DNA of 64,000 nucleotides from Sphingomonas gellani. GTDB lineage: Bacteria; Pseudomonadota; Alphaproteobacteria; Sphingomonadales; Sphingomonadaceae. A model generated the notes under the pieces. That model did no database searches, was not told where the DNA came from, and saw only the letters and a program-made list of their open reading frames with translations. The stretch covers positions 124,001 through 188,000 of the forward strand of contig NZ_FOCF01000003.1 of assembly GCF_900110035.1 (NCBI RefSeq), written 5' to 3'. Numbering within the stretch: position 1 is the stretch's first letter; each line of letters opens with the position of its first letter. The position numbers and the translations under genes are program-made. Below are positions 19,391 through 28,751 of this stretch, piece by piece.

Positions 19391-21889
19391 ATGCGGATGA
19401 GGAACACCATGGTCGCGGCCGGGGCCGTGGCGATCGCGCTGGCGACGGGCGCGCCGATCTGGGCGCAGGCGGGCACGACCGCGCAATCCGGGGCCCCGGC
19501 GTCGGCCAATGCCTCCGCCGTCGCACATCCCGAACTGTGGCCGAAGCTGGACATCCGCCTGAAGCGCGATCCCAAGGTGGAGGCGCGGGTCGATGCGATG
19601 CTGCGCCGCATGACCGTGGAGGACAAGGTCGGCCAGCTGTTGCAGGTCGACATCGCGTCGATCACGCCCAAGGACCTGGAAACCTACAAGATCGGCTCCG
19701 TCCTGAACGGCGGCAATTCCGCCCCGAACAATGACGAGCGCGCGCCCGCGGCCGAGTGGCTGAAGCTGTTCGACGCCTTTTACGACGCGTCGATGATGCG
19801 CAGCGACGGCCGGCCCAAGGTTCCGGTGATCTGGGGCACCGACGCGGTGCACGGCGACAACAACATCATCGGCGCGACGCTGTTTCCGCACAATATCGGC
19901 CTGGGCGCGATGCGCGATCCGGAGCTGGTGAAGAAGATCGGCCGCGCCACCGCCGAGGAGACGGCGGCGACCGGTATCGACTGGAGCTTCGCGCCGACCG
20001 TGGCGGTGGTGCAGGACGACCGCTGGGGCCGCACCTATGAAAGCTATTCGGAGGACCCCGCGATCGTCGCCTCCTATGCCGGCAAGATGGTCGAGGGCAT
20101 CCAGGGCGAACCGGGCAAGGACTTCATGGGGCCCGGCCACGTCATTTCCTCGATCAAGCATTTCCTGGGCGATGGCGGCACCGGCGGCCGCGATCAGGGC
20201 GATACACGCGTGTCGGAAACGGTGCTGCGCGACGTGCACGGGGCGGGATATTTCACCGGGCTTGCCGCCGGTGCGCTGGCGGTGATGCCCAGTTTCTCCA
20301 GCTGGAACGGGGAGAAGATGACCGGGAACAAGAGCATGCTGACCGGCGTGCTCAAGGACCGCATGGGCTTTCAGGGCTTCGCCGTCGGGGACTGGAACGC
20401 GCATGGCCAGGTGCCCGGCTGCACGGCGGAGGATTGCCCGGCCGCGATCAACGCCGGGCTGGACATGTTCATGTATTCCGGCCCCAAGTGGAAGGATCTC
20501 TACGCCAACACGCTGGCGGAGGCGAAGGACGGGCGCATCCCCGCCGCGCGGCTGGACGACGCGGTGCGCCGCATCCTGCGGGTCAAGGTGCTGGCCGGCA
20601 CGTTCGACAAGGGGCGTCCGTCGAGCCGGGCGCTGGCCGGACAGTTCAATCAGCTGGGCAGCCCCGAACACCGCGCGATCGCGCGTGAAGCGGTGGCAAA
20701 GTCGTTGGTGCTGCTGAAGAACAATGGCGGCGTGCTGCCGTTGAAGTCGGGGGCGAACATCCTGGTCGCCGGCACGGGCGCGGACAACATCCCGCAACAG
20801 GCGGGCGGCTGGTCCATCACCTGGCAGGGTACGGAGGTCACCAACAAGGACTATCCCAACGGCCAGTCGATCTGGACCGGCATCGACCAGGCGGTACGCG
20901 CCGGGGGTGGCCGCGCGACGCTGGCGCCGGATGGCCGCTATGCGACCAAGCCGGACGTCGCCGTGGTGGTGTTCGGCGAAAAGCCTTATGCCGAGTTCGA
21001 GGGCGACCGGCCGACGCTGGAATACTCGCCGGAGGACAAGTCCGACCTGGCGCTGTTGAAGACGCTGAAGGCGGCGGGCGTGCCCGTGGTGGCGGTGTTC
21101 CTGTCCGGGCGGCCGATGTGGGTGAACCCGGAGATCAACGCCGCCGACGCCTTTGTCGCGGCATTCCTGCCGGGGACCGAGGGCGGTGGTGTCGCCGACG
21201 TGCTTGTCGGCGGGCGCGACGGTCGGCCGCGTCGGGACTTTTCCGGCAAGCTCAGCTTTTCGTGGCCGAAGCGGCTGGACCAGTTCGTCCTCAACAAGCG
21301 CGATCCGAACTACGATCCGCTGTTCCCGATCGGCTACGGCCTGACCTATGCCGCGCCGCAGACGGTCGCCCGGCTGGACGAGACCCGGACGGAGGTGTCG
21401 TCCGTCGACCAGAACGCGCTGTTCGTGCGCGGCCGGCTGGCGCAGGGCGCGAGCTGGTTCCGGGATGCCGCCGTCACCCAGTCACGACTGGACCGGCGGG
21501 GGCAGGAGGACAGCGTCGGCCTGACCTGGACCGGGCAGGGCAGCGCCGGTCTGATGCAGGCCAAGCCGATCGATCTGCGACGGGAAACCAACGGCGAGTT
21601 GAGCCTGGTGATGGAATACCGCCTCTCCGGTCGGCCGACCGGACCCGTCACCATCGCGATGCGGGGCGGCGGCAAGGTCGGCGCGGTGTCGGTCAACTCC
21701 CTGCTCACCGCCGCACCCAATGCCTGGGGCGAATTGGCAGTGCCGTTGCACTGTTTCGGCGACGGCGGCGCGGATATGGGCGCGGTGGACCGGCCCTTCG
21801 TCATGACGGCGCGGGGTCCGTTCCGTGTCGACATCTCCGGCGTGCGGGTGACCAGCGCCTTTGCGGCCGGCAAGAGCTGCCCCCGCTGA
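19391..21889 (+). CDS. Secreted glycoside hydrolase family 3 protein (beta-glucosidase / exo-1,3/1,4-beta-glucan glucohydrolase type)
   Basis: This 832-residue exported enzyme removes terminal glucose from beta-glucans or cello-oligosaccharides. A signal peptide covers about residues 1-26 (cut after IWAQA). The GH3 N-terminal barrel includes IKHFLGDGGT and the catalytic aspartate Asp334 in GFAVGDWNAHG. The GH3 C-terminal domain follows (LLKNNGGVLPL). An extra C-terminal jelly-roll-like domain (about 670-832) matches the ExoP type of exo-beta-glucanase. The start at 19391 has GGGGAG upstream. LacI-like sites suggest sugar-responsive control. Confidence 0.9.
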   Translation: MRMRNTMVAAGAVAIALATGAPIWAQAGTTAQSGAPASANASAVAHPELWPKLDIRLKRDPKVEARVDAMLRRMTVEDKVGQLLQVDIASITPKDLETYKIGSVLNGGNSAPNNDERAPAAEWLKLFDAFYDASMMRSDGRPKVPVIWGTDAVHGDNNIIGATLFPHNIGLGAMRDPELVKKIGRATAEETAATGIDWSFAPTVAVVQDDRWGRTYESYSEDPAIVASYAGKMVEGIQGEPGKDFMGPGHVISSIKHFLGDGGTGGRDQGDTRVSETVLRDVHGAGYFTGLAAGALAVMPSFSSWNGEKMTGNKSMLTGVLKDRMGFQGFAVGDWNAHGQVPGCTAEDCPAAINAGLDMFMYSGPKWKDLYANTLAEAKDGRIPAARLDDAVRRILRVKVLAGTFDKGRPSSRALAGQFNQLGSPEHRAIAREAVAKSLVLLKNNGGVLPLKSGANILVAGTGADNIPQQAGGWSITWQGTEVTNKDYPNGQSIWTGIDQAVRAGGGRATLAPDGRYATKPDVAVVVFGEKPYAEFEGDRPTLEYSPEDKSDLALLKTLKAAGVPVVAVFLSGRPMWVNPEINAADAFVAAFLPGTEGGGVADVLVGGRDGRPRRDFSGKLSFSWPKRLDQFVLNKRDPNYDPLFPIGYGLTYAAPQTVARLDETRTEVSSVDQNALFVRGRLAQGASWFRDAAVTQSRLDRRGQEDSVGLTWTGQGSAGLMQAKPIDLRRETNGELSLVMEYRLSGRPTGPVTIAMRGGGKVGAVSVNSLLTAAPNAWGELAVPLHCFGDGGADMGAVDRPFVMTARGPFRVDISGVRVTSAFAAGKSCPR

Positions 21890-21895
21890 ACCGAT

Positions 21896-21932
21896 ATGGG
21901 GTGGGGACCGGCTGATTCGGTCGTCACCCCAT
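21896..21932. terminator. Terminator-like hairpin between convergent genes
   Basis: An 8-bp outer stem, ATGGGGTG (21896-21903) with CACCCCAT (21925-21932), contains an inner 4-bp stem ACCG/CGGT. It lies just past the GH3 stop and before the end of the convergent YihY gene. There is no strong T-run, so its role as a bidirectional terminator is probable but not certain. Confidence 0.5.
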
Positions 21933-21963
21933 CGCGGACTTGGGCGGACGAGGGCGCGGGCGA

Positions 21964-23256
21964 CTATTCATCCGGCTCCACATCCGCGTCCGGCCGCTTC
22001 GACTCACCGCCCAGCCAGGCCAGCCCGGCGGCGGATGCAAGGACCGCGATGCCGGGCAGCGCCCGCTCTCGCCGCTTCAGCAGCGACAGCCCCAATGTGG
22101 CCAGCGCGGCCGGCGCCATGCCCACCTTCGGCATCCCAGCCAGCCGCGCGGTGCGCGCGGTGACGCGCAACGTCAGATAGTCGCGGCCCATGCCGCCCTG
22201 TATTGGCTCGGCGGAGTGAGACTGCGCCTTTGCAGGCTCCTCGGATGCCGGCGTCGCCCCGGCGGGGGCGGGCGGGGGCGGGGCATCCTCGCCCGCGACA
22301 TGATCGGCGACCCACGCGCCGCGTTCCCCCAACGGACGGGCCCGGCCGGTGGTGGTATCCCGCTTCGTCTGGTGCTCCAGTTCGGCGTTCAGCTCGGCCC
22401 CGAACATCAGGATGTAGCTGGACAGGTACAGCCAGGTCAGCAGCACGACCACCGCGCCCAGCGATCCATAGGTGGCGTTGTAGTTGCCGAAATTGGCGAC
22501 GTAGATGCCGAACCCCAGCGTCAGCAGCAGCCAGCCGATCGCGGCGAACAACGATCCTGCCGACAGCCATTGCCAGCGCGGCTGCTGGCGCGAAGGGCCG
22601 AAACGGTAAAGCGCCGCCGCCCCGGCTGCGCCGGCCAGCGTCATCAGCAGGTACGACACCACCTTGCCGACTACCAGCACGACGTCAGGGGCGCCTGGCA
22701 GCAGCGCCTGAAGCTTGGCCAGCATGGTGATCGCAAGGATGGCGACGATCGCGATCAGCACCGCCGCCCCCGTGATGCCGATGGCGAGCAGGTTGACCCA
22801 CAGGAAGTTGCGCTTTTCCCGCTCTTCATAGGCGACGTTCAGCGCGGTGATGACTGACCCCGCGCCGTTGCGCGCGCCGAACAGCGCCAGCGCCAGCGCG
22901 AGCAGCAGGCCGAAGCCCTTCTTGCCGTCCGACGTCTTGACCACCGTCATCAGCTGGTCGCCGACCAGTTGGGCGGCGTCGCGCGGCATCGCATCGGCCA
23001 ACGAACGGACATTGTCGATCACCGTCTGCGGGCTGGCGATCAGGCCATAGACCAGCACCAGGGACGCCAGCACGGGGACGATGGCGAGGAACCCGTAAAA
23101 GGCGACACCCGCCGCGATCAGGCCGACATTGTCGTTGCCCGCCTCCGTCCAGGTCCGCCACAGCACCGTCTTCCACGCGGAAAGCGGCATGTGCCACGGG
23201 CTGTCCGCGTCACGTCCCTTGTTGTCCAAATCGCCGGATGCCTGTGATGTCGCCAT
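21964..23256 (-). CDS. YihY/BrkB family inner-membrane protein
   Basis: This 430-residue protein of the YihY/BrkB (formerly RNase BN) family has about six hydrophobic helices between residues 40 and 290 and the family features AGVAFYGFLAIVPVL and LTWLYLSSYILMFGAELNAE. The C-terminal about 130 residues are Pro/Ala/Glu-rich, with another hydrophobic stretch near the end. Its biochemical role is not established. ATG 23256 (MATSQASG) is preferred over a GTG at 23280; neither has a good ribosome site. Confidence 0.86.
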   Translation of the reverse strand: MATSQASGDLDNKGRDADSPWHMPLSAWKTVLWRTWTEAGNDNVGLIAAGVAFYGFLAIVPVLASLVLVYGLIASPQTVIDNVRSLADAMPRDAAQLVGDQLMTVVKTSDGKKGFGLLLALALALFGARNGAGSVITALNVAYEEREKRNFLWVNLLAIGITGAAVLIAIVAILAITMLAKLQALLPGAPDVVLVVGKVVSYLLMTLAGAAGAAALYRFGPSRQQPRWQWLSAGSLFAAIGWLLLTLGFGIYVANFGNYNATYGSLGAVVVLLTWLYLSSYILMFGAELNAELEHQTKRDTTTGRARPLGERGAWVADHVAGEDAPPPPAPAGATPASEEPAKAQSHSAEPIQGGMGRDYLTLRVTARTARLAGMPKVGMAPAALATLGLSLLKRRERALPGIAVLASAAGLAWLGGESKRPDADVEPDE

Positions 23257-23476
23257 GGCAAGGGTAACGGCAGCGGGCACGATCCGATCCGTTGCGCTGC
23301 CGACACGTCGCGATCGGGCGTCGATGGCGTGTCAGTTCGTTCGCCGCCGACGGCCCCTCCGACCTACGCGACGTCCGCTTGGGCATGGCCCTGAACGAGG
23401 GGGCCTCGATCGATAACGGCGTCCGCCCGCGACCGCGCCTGGACACGCAAACCGCTTCGTCCTGACGCCGCAAACG

Positions 23477-23510
23477 AAAAAGGGCCCGGCATCGCTGCCG
23501 GACCCTTTTT
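23477..23510. terminator. Bidirectional Rho-independent terminator downstream of pnp
   Basis: AAAAAGGG-C-CCGGC (23477-23490) pairs with GCCGG-A-CCCTTTTT (23497-23510) around a 6-nt loop, with a single C-A mismatch. A/T runs flank both sides, so it can end transcripts on either strand. It lies 22 nt past the pnp stop. Confidence 0.88.
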
Positions 23511-23532
23511 CCAAGTCAACCTGTCGTGACGA

Positions 23533-25914
23533 TCAGTCGCGGTCGCCGGTCAGGAAGGCGGGAGCAAACTCGGGCGCGGGGCCGTCATCGTTGCCGCCGC
23601 CATTGCCGCCGTTGCCGCCCTCACCGCGCTCGCGCCGGGGACCACGATCGCCGCCATCGCGACGCGGGCCGCGGTTGCGGTCGCCGTCACGGCGCGGACC
23701 ACGGTCGCCCCGACCTTCGCCGCGACCTTCGCCACGGTCGCCGCGGGGGCCACGGTCACCGCGACCCTCGCCGCCCTCACGGGGCTGACGCGCCGGACGC
23801 GTGTCCTCCAGCTCGGCGCCGGTTTCCTGGTCGACGACGCGCATCGACAGGCGAACCTTGCCGCGCGGATCGATCTCCAGGACCTTGACCTTCACCGCCT
23901 GGCCTTCGGACACGACGTCCGTCGGCTTCTCGACGCGCTCGTTCTTCATCTCGGACACGTGGACGAGGCCGTCCTTGCCACCCATGAAGTTCACGAACGC
24001 ACCGAAATCGACGATGTTGACGACCTTGCCATCATAGATCTTGCCGACCTCGGCCTCTTCGACCAGGCCCTTGATCCACTTGATCGCGGCATCGATCTGC
24101 GCGCTGTCGGACGACGACACCTTGATGACGCCCTCGTCGTCGATGTCGACCTTCGCGCCGGTGGTGGCGACGATCTCGCGGATCACCTTGCCGCCGGTGC
24201 CGATCACTTCGCGGATCTTCGACTTGTCGATCGTGAAGGTCTCGATGCGCGGCGCGTGCGCGGACAGCTCGGTCCGGGTCTCGCCCAGCGCCTTCGCCAT
24301 CTCGCCCAGGATGTGCGCGCGGCCCTCATGCGCCTGAGCCAGCGCGACCTTCATGATCTCCTCGGTGATGCCGGCGATCTTGATGTCCATCTGAAGGCTG
24401 GTGATGCCCTCGGACGTGCCGGCTACCTTGAAGTCCATGTCGCCCAGGTGATCCTCGTCACCCAGGATGTCGCTGAGAACGGCGAACTTGTCGCCTTCCA
24501 GGATCAGGCCCATCGCGATGCCCGACACCGGGCGCTTCAGCGGCACGCCCGCATCCATCAGCGACAGCGAGCCGCCGCAGACGGTCGCCATCGACGAGGA
24601 GCCGTTGCTCTCCGTGATGTCGCTGGTGACGCGGATGGTGTACGGGAACTCTTCCTTGGTCGGCAGCACCGGGTGCAGCGCGCGCCATGCCAGCTTGCCG
24701 TGACCGACCTCGCGCCGACCCGGCGCGCCGAAGCGGCCGACTTCACCGACCGAATAGGGCGGGAAGTTATAGTGCAGCATGAAGTGCTGGTACGACAGGC
24801 CGTTCAGCCCGTCGATCATCTGCTCCGCGTCGCGGGTGCCCAGCGTCGTGGTGGCGATGGTCTGCGTCTCGCCGCGCGTGAACAGCGCCGAACCGTGCGC
24901 ACGCGGCAGGAAGTGGACCTCCGCCTCGATCGGACGCACCGTCTTGGTGTCGCGGCCGTCGATGCGCACGCCCTCGTTCAGGATCTGGCCGCGGACGATC
25001 TCCGCCTCCAGCTTCTTCACCAGCTTCAGCGTGCCGAGATATTCGGCGGGGTTGTCGTGCTTCAGGTCCTCGAACGCCTCGCGCGCCTTGGTGCGGGCAG
25101 CGTTGACGGCGTTCTGGCGCTCGGCCTTGTTGGTCAGCTTGTAGGCCGCGGCCAGGTCCTTGCCGATCAGGCCCTTCAGCTTGGTCTTGTGGGCCGACAG
25201 GTCGGTGCCCGTCTTCAGCTCCCACGGGTCCTTTGCCGCCTTTTCAGCCAGCTGGATGATCGCGTCGATCACCTGCGCGCTCGCCTTGTGCGCGAACATC
25301 ACCGCGCCCAGCATCACGTCCTCGGACAGTTCCTTGGCCTCCGACTCGACCATCATCACGGCGTCGTGAGTCGCTGCGACCATCAGGTCCAGGTCGCCGG
25401 TCGCGACTTCCGCGTCGGACGGGTTCAACTGGTACTCGCCGTCCTTGTAACCGACGCGCGCCGCACCGATCGGACCCATGAAGGGCACGCCCGACAGCGT
25501 CATCGCGGCGGAGGCGGCGACCATCGCGAGCAGGTCCGGCTCGTTCTCGCCGTCATAGCTCATCACCTGCGCGATGCAGTTGATCTCGTTGTAGAACCCT
25601 TCCGGGAACAGCGGGCGGATCGGGCGATCGATCAGGCGGGACACCAGCGTCTCACGCTCGGTGGCGCCACGCTCGCGCTTGAAGAAGCCGCCGGGGATGC
25701 GGCCGGAGGAGGAGAACTTCTCCTGGTAATGAACGGTGAGCGGGAAGAAATCCTGCCCTTCCTTGACCGTCTTGGCGGCGGTGACCGCGCACAGCACGAC
25801 CGTCTCGCCAAGGGTGGCGATCACGGCGCCGTCGGCCTGACGGGCGACCTTGCCGGTTTCGAGCGTCAGGGTCTTTCCGCCCCACTCGATGCTGACCTTC
25901 TGGGTATCGAACAT
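23533..25914 (-). CDS. pnp: Polyribonucleotide nucleotidyltransferase (PNPase)
   Basis: PNPase degrades RNA 3'-5' by phosphorolysis and is part of the RNA degradosome. The 793-residue product has two RNase PH domains, with FFKRERG and the [15 protein letters not shown] active-site region, then a KH domain ([15 protein letters not shown]) and an S1 domain ([18 protein letters not shown]). It is longer than the usual about 710 residues. The last about 80 residues form an Arg/Gly-rich tail of repeated RGDRGPR-like units ending in an acidic/hydrophobic segment. The start MFDTQKV has a GAAGGAA ribosome site; a hairpin precedes it. Gene order rpsO-pnp is conserved. Confidence 0.97.
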   Translation of the reverse strand: MFDTQKVSIEWGGKTLTLETGKVARQADGAVIATLGETVVLCAVTAAKTVKEGQDFFPLTVHYQEKFSSSGRIPGGFFKRERGATERETLVSRLIDRPIRPLFPEGFYNEINCIAQVMSYDGENEPDLLAMVAASAAMTLSGVPFMGPIGAARVGYKDGEYQLNPSDAEVATGDLDLMVAATHDAVMMVESEAKELSEDVMLGAVMFAHKASAQVIDAIIQLAEKAAKDPWELKTGTDLSAHKTKLKGLIGKDLAAAYKLTNKAERQNAVNAARTKAREAFEDLKHDNPAEYLGTLKLVKKLEAEIVRGQILNEGVRIDGRDTKTVRPIEAEVHFLPRAHGSALFTRGETQTIATTTLGTRDAEQMIDGLNGLSYQHFMLHYNFPPYSVGEVGRFGAPGRREVGHGKLAWRALHPVLPTKEEFPYTIRVTSDITESNGSSSMATVCGGSLSLMDAGVPLKRPVSGIAMGLILEGDKFAVLSDILGDEDHLGDMDFKVAGTSEGITSLQMDIKIAGITEEIMKVALAQAHEGRAHILGEMAKALGETRTELSAHAPRIETFTIDKSKIREVIGTGGKVIREIVATTGAKVDIDDEGVIKVSSSDSAQIDAAIKWIKGLVEEAEVGKIYDGKVVNIVDFGAFVNFMGGKDGLVHVSEMKNERVEKPTDVVSEGQAVKVKVLEIDPRGKVRLSMRVVDQETGAELEDTRPARQPREGGEGRGDRGPRGDRGEGRGEGRGDRGPRRDGDRNRGPRRDGGDRGPRRERGEGGNGGNGGGNDDGPAPEFAPAFLTGDRD

Positions 25915-25930
25915 TCTAGTTTCCTTCACT

Positions 25931-25951
25931 CCCACCGCCCGATGCGGTGGG
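25931..25951 (-). promoter_or_regulatory. pnp leader hairpin
   Basis: CCCACCGC (25931-25938) and GCGGTGGG (25944-25951) form a perfect 8-bp stem with a 5-nt loop in the pnp leader, ending about 5 nt before the ribosome-binding site. In enterobacteria pnp autoregulates through an RNase III-processed leader stem. This shorter hairpin is in a comparable place, but the mechanism here is inference. Confidence 0.55.
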
Positions 25952-26035
25952 GGCCTGTATGCGGGCTAAGCCGGCCCGCGGCGGTGTGGAGCGTGTCGTC
26001 GCTCCGGGGAGATCGGACCGGATTGCCCTTTCTCC

Positions 26036-26117
26036 GTCATCCCCGGGATCGGCCCGGGGACCATCTCTCCACGCATGCCATCGGCGGCGTGGGCCCGGAC
26101 ACAGGGTCCGGGATGAC
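26036..26117. repeat. Dyad-symmetric intergenic repeat (GTCATCCC ... GGGATGAC)
   Basis: The 82-nt segment between rpsO and pnp starts with GTCATCCCCGGG and ends with CCGGGATGAC, so its ends are inverted copies; further G/C-rich dyads lie inside. Elements with such GTCATCCCGG ends are scattered in many alphaproteobacterial genomes as REP-like intergenic repeats. Only one copy is seen in this window, so the repeat family call is from general knowledge. Confidence 0.5.
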
Positions 26118-26143
26118 AAAAAGGCGACCCGAGGGCCGCCTTT
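26118..26143 (-). terminator. Rho-independent terminator after rpsO
   Basis: On the minus strand AAAGGCG pairs with CGCCTTT around a short GC loop and is followed by a T-run (the AAAAA at 26118-26122 on plus). It lies 3 nt past the rpsO stop. It probably attenuates read-through from rpsO into pnp, so pnp is expected to have its own promoter as well. Confidence 0.78.
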
Positions 26144-26146
26144 CCG

Positions 26147-26416
26147 TCACTTGCGAAGACCGAGCTTCGCGATGAGGTCGATATAGCGCTGGCCGTCCGA
26201 CTTGCGGAGGTAATCCAGCAGCGCGCGACGCTTGTTGACCATCATCAGCAGGCCGCGACGCGAGTGGTTGTCCTTCTTGTGACCCTTGAAGTGCTCGGTC
26301 AGGTTGCGGATGCGCTCCGTCAGGATCGCGACCTGCACCTCTGCGGAACCGGTGTCGCCCTCTGCGCGGGCGTGTTCCTTGATCAGCGCTTCCTTGCGCT
26401 CGGCAGTGATCGTCAT
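26147..26416 (-). CDS. rpsO: 30S ribosomal protein S15
   Basis: S15 binds 16S rRNA early in 30S assembly. The product is 89 residues, the standard length, starting [12 protein letters not shown] and containing the conserved TGSAEVQ, [15 protein letters not shown] segment ([15 protein letters not shown]) and [10 protein letters not shown]. It lies 20 nt downstream of truB and upstream of pnp, as in most proteobacteria. Confidence 0.98.
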   Translation of the reverse strand: MTITAERKEALIKEHARAEGDTGSAEVQVAILTERIRNLTEHFKGHKKDNHSRRGLLMMVNKRRALLDYLRKSDGQRYIDLIAKLGLRK

Positions 26417-26436
26417 GAAAGGTCCTTCGACATCGT

Positions 26437-27336
26437 TTACAGGTTGAAGCCGCGGATGACGCGGACCTCTCCGCCACGAACCTCGACCAGCGCCACGGGC
26501 GTGTCCTGGAACGTCGCAAAGGTCGCACCGTCTGCGGCCTGCATCCCGACCAGAACGCGCCCCTGACGGAGCGCCCCTGCCTGATCGGGGGTGAGGGGAA
26601 GAGCCGGGATGTCGTCCAGCCCCGCCCTCAACGGCAGGAGTAGGTGTTCAAGGGTGCGCGCCTTAGCGGCTTCGTCCCATTTGTCCAGCGATATCGCCTG
26701 GTCCAGGTCGAACGGCCCCGCCTTCACCCGACGCAGATGGGTGACATGACCGACCGTGTCCAGTGCCAGGGCGATGTCGCGGGCGAGCGAGCGGATATAC
26801 GTGCCCTTCGACACATGCGCGCGCAGCGTCGCCTCAGGGAGTGGCTCGCCGGACGCCGCCTCTACACTCAATGCGTGGACCGTCACCGCGCGCGATGCCA
26901 ACACCACCTCCTCGCCTGCGCGGGCCAGGTCGTAGGCGCGGCGCCCGTCGACCTTGAGCGCAGAAAAGGCGGGCGGCATCTGGTCGATCGGGCCGGTGAA
27001 GCGCGGCAGCACCGCGTCGAGTGCGGCACGGGTCGGCCGAACGTCGCTGGTCGCGATCGCTGTCCCTTCCGCATCCAGCGTGTCCGTCTGGACACCGAAG
27101 CGGACGGTGAAGTCGTAGATCTTGTCGCTGTCCAGCATCCGCCCGGCCAGCTTGGTCGCCTCCCCCAGCGCGATCGGCAGCACGCCGGACGCCAGCGGGT
27201 CCAGGGTGCCGCCATGCCCCACCTTGGCCTTGCCAAGCCCCGCCGTCCGCAGGCCGCGCTTGATCGCGGACACCGCCTGTGTCGAACCCAGGCCCAGCGG
27301 TTTGTCGAGGATGATCCAGCCGTGCAGCGCGCTCAT
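26437..27336 (-). CDS. truB: tRNA pseudouridine(55) synthase TruB
   Basis: TruB converts U55 of tRNA T-loops to pseudouridine. The 299-residue protein has the family motif [19 protein letters not shown] containing the catalytic aspartate, and the [11 protein letters not shown] segment. The ATG at 27336 overlaps the tdk stop by 4 nt (ATGA). It is placed between rbfA/tdk and rpsO in the conserved translation cluster. Confidence 0.97.
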   Translation of the reverse strand: MSALHGWIILDKPLGLGSTQAVSAIKRGLRTAGLGKAKVGHGGTLDPLASGVLPIALGEATKLAGRMLDSDKIYDFTVRFGVQTDTLDAEGTAIATSDVRPTRAALDAVLPRFTGPIDQMPPAFSALKVDGRRAYDLARAGEEVVLASRAVTVHALSVEAASGEPLPEATLRAHVSKGTYIRSLARDIALALDTVGHVTHLRRVKAGPFDLDQAISLDKWDEAAKARTLEHLLLPLRAGLDDIPALPLTPDQAGALRQGRVLVGMQAADGATFATFQDTPVALVEVRGGEVRVIRGFNL

Positions 27337-27911
27337 CGGCCGAGCGCCTCGTTGAAGTGTCGGCGACATAGCGCGACATAGCGGTCGTTGCCGCCGATCT
27401 CCGTCTGCTGCCCCTCGGCGATAGCGTGGCCGGCCGCATCGACCCGCAGGTTCATGCTCGCCTTGCGCCCGCAGGTGCAGACCGATTTGATCTCCACCAG
27501 CGAATCGGAAAGCGCGAGCAGGCGCGCCGACCCCTCGAACAATTGCCCGCGAAAATCGGTGCGCAGCCCATAGGCGAGAACCGGGATGCCGTGCGCGTCG
27601 GCGAGTCGCGCCAGCCCGTCGACTTGTGCCGCCGACAGGAACTGCGCCTCGTCGACCAGGACGCAGGCCAGCGCCTGTGTCCGGTGACGATCCAGCGCGC
27701 AGGCGAGCAGGTCGGTGTTGGCATCGAACGGGGTTGCGGTCGCCGACAGGCCGATGCGCGACGTGATGGTGCCATGGGCGAAGCGGTCGTCGATCCCTGC
27801 GGTGAACAGCATCGTGTTCATGCCGCGCTCGCGATAGTTGAAGTCGGCTTGCAGCAGGTTGGTCGACTTGCCCGCGTTCATCGACGCATAATAGAAATAC
27901 AGCTTGGCCAT
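27333..27911 (-). CDS. tdk: Thymidine kinase (type II)
   Basis: Thymidine kinase phosphorylates thymidine to dTMP for salvage. The 192-residue product has a Walker A-like ASMNAGKSTNLL at the N-terminus, the VDEAQF Walker B motif, and a C-terminal zinc region with CTCGRK and LCRRHF cysteines. It overlaps truB by 4 nt, so it is inserted in the rbfA-truB interval of the translation cluster. Confidence 0.94.
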   Translation of the reverse strand: MAKLYFYYASMNAGKSTNLLQADFNYRERGMNTMLFTAGIDDRFAHGTITSRIGLSATATPFDANTDLLACALDRHRTQALACVLVDEAQFLSAAQVDGLARLADAHGIPVLAYGLRTDFRGQLFEGSARLLALSDSLVEIKSVCTCGRKASMNLRVDAAGHAIAEGQQTEIGGNDRYVALCRRHFNEALGR

Positions 27912-28033
27912 AGAGGGGCAGCGTTTGGCGGATCGGGGCGGCGAATGCCACCCGCTTCACCACCGACCCCCCGATGCACGGGTGCCGGCACCGTGCAGGT
28001 GATGTCACGCCATACCGGCAGTAGGGTGAGGCG

Positions 28034-28741
28034 ATGAAGCGGATGATCGCGATGGGGCCCATGGCAGGGGGGCTGGTGGCAGGGGCCCTGATGGCAGGGG
28101 GCCTGAGCGCGTCAGCAACATGGGCGCAGCAAGGGGCGTCCATGCCGCCGCATCAGGCGGAGGCCCAATTGGCCGACTATGCCGACTGCGTCGTGTCGCA
28201 CAAACGCTTCCGCGTGCCGGTCGAACAGTTCCTGCGCACCGTGCCCGACAGCGACGGCTTCTTTCCGGCCAGCATGAAGGCGGCGGATATGACCTGCCTG
28301 AACGCCGCGGCCACCCGCGCGCATTCCAAGATCGAGATGCGCATGCAGCCGGCGAGCTTCCGCGCGGCGCTGTATCCGGCGCTGTACCGGCGCGATTACG
28401 GGATCACCGGGCCGGTGGCGGGCATCGCCGCTCTGCCCCCCATGCGCTTTGCTGCCGACTTCGACGGCGATGTCGCGGCCCTTCCGCCCACGTACCTGCC
28501 GGCGCGCGCATTCGGCGACTGCATCGCGCGGCGGGCGCCGCAGCAGGTCCATGCGTTGTTGATCGCGCGGCCCTATGACAAGCGGGAGGATGCGGCGGTG
28601 GAGCAACTGAAGCCCGCCATGGCGAACTGCCTGTCGGAGGGGGAGACGGTTCGCGTCACCCGACCGACCCTGCGCGGATCCGCGGGGGAGGCGATGTACA
28701 AGCTGTCGCGCGTCGCTGCCGCCGCCGCGCCCGCCGGGTAG
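28034..28741 (+). CDS. Exported protein of unknown function with an internal duplication
   Basis: This 235-residue protein has an N-terminal signal segment of about 32 residues rich in Met/Ala/Gly, ending near SATWAQQ. The mature part contains two related halves, about residues 49-118 and 160-222. Each begins Y/F-x-D-C and has a second Cys exactly 36 residues later (Cys52/Cys88 and Cys163/Cys199), then a basic-hydrophobic segment ending in an A-x-Y-like motif. The equal spacing suggests two copies of a small disulfide-bonded domain. No function is known. It is encoded opposite to the surrounding rbfA/tdk genes. Confidence 0.7.
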   Translation: MKRMIAMGPMAGGLVAGALMAGGLSASATWAQQGASMPPHQAEAQLADYADCVVSHKRFRVPVEQFLRTVPDSDGFFPASMKAADMTCLNAAATRAHSKIEMRMQPASFRAALYPALYRRDYGITGPVAGIAALPPMRFAADFDGDVAALPPTYLPARAFGDCIARRAPQQVHALLIARPYDKREDAAVEQLKPAMANCLSEGETVRVTRPTLRGSAGEAMYKLSRVAAAAAPAG

Positions 28742-28751
28742 CGCGGCGCGC

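Noticed and set aside
23526..23888. Plus-strand Arg/Pro-rich frames over the end of pnp
   Set aside because: They are the complement of the repetitive RGG-like tail of PNPase.
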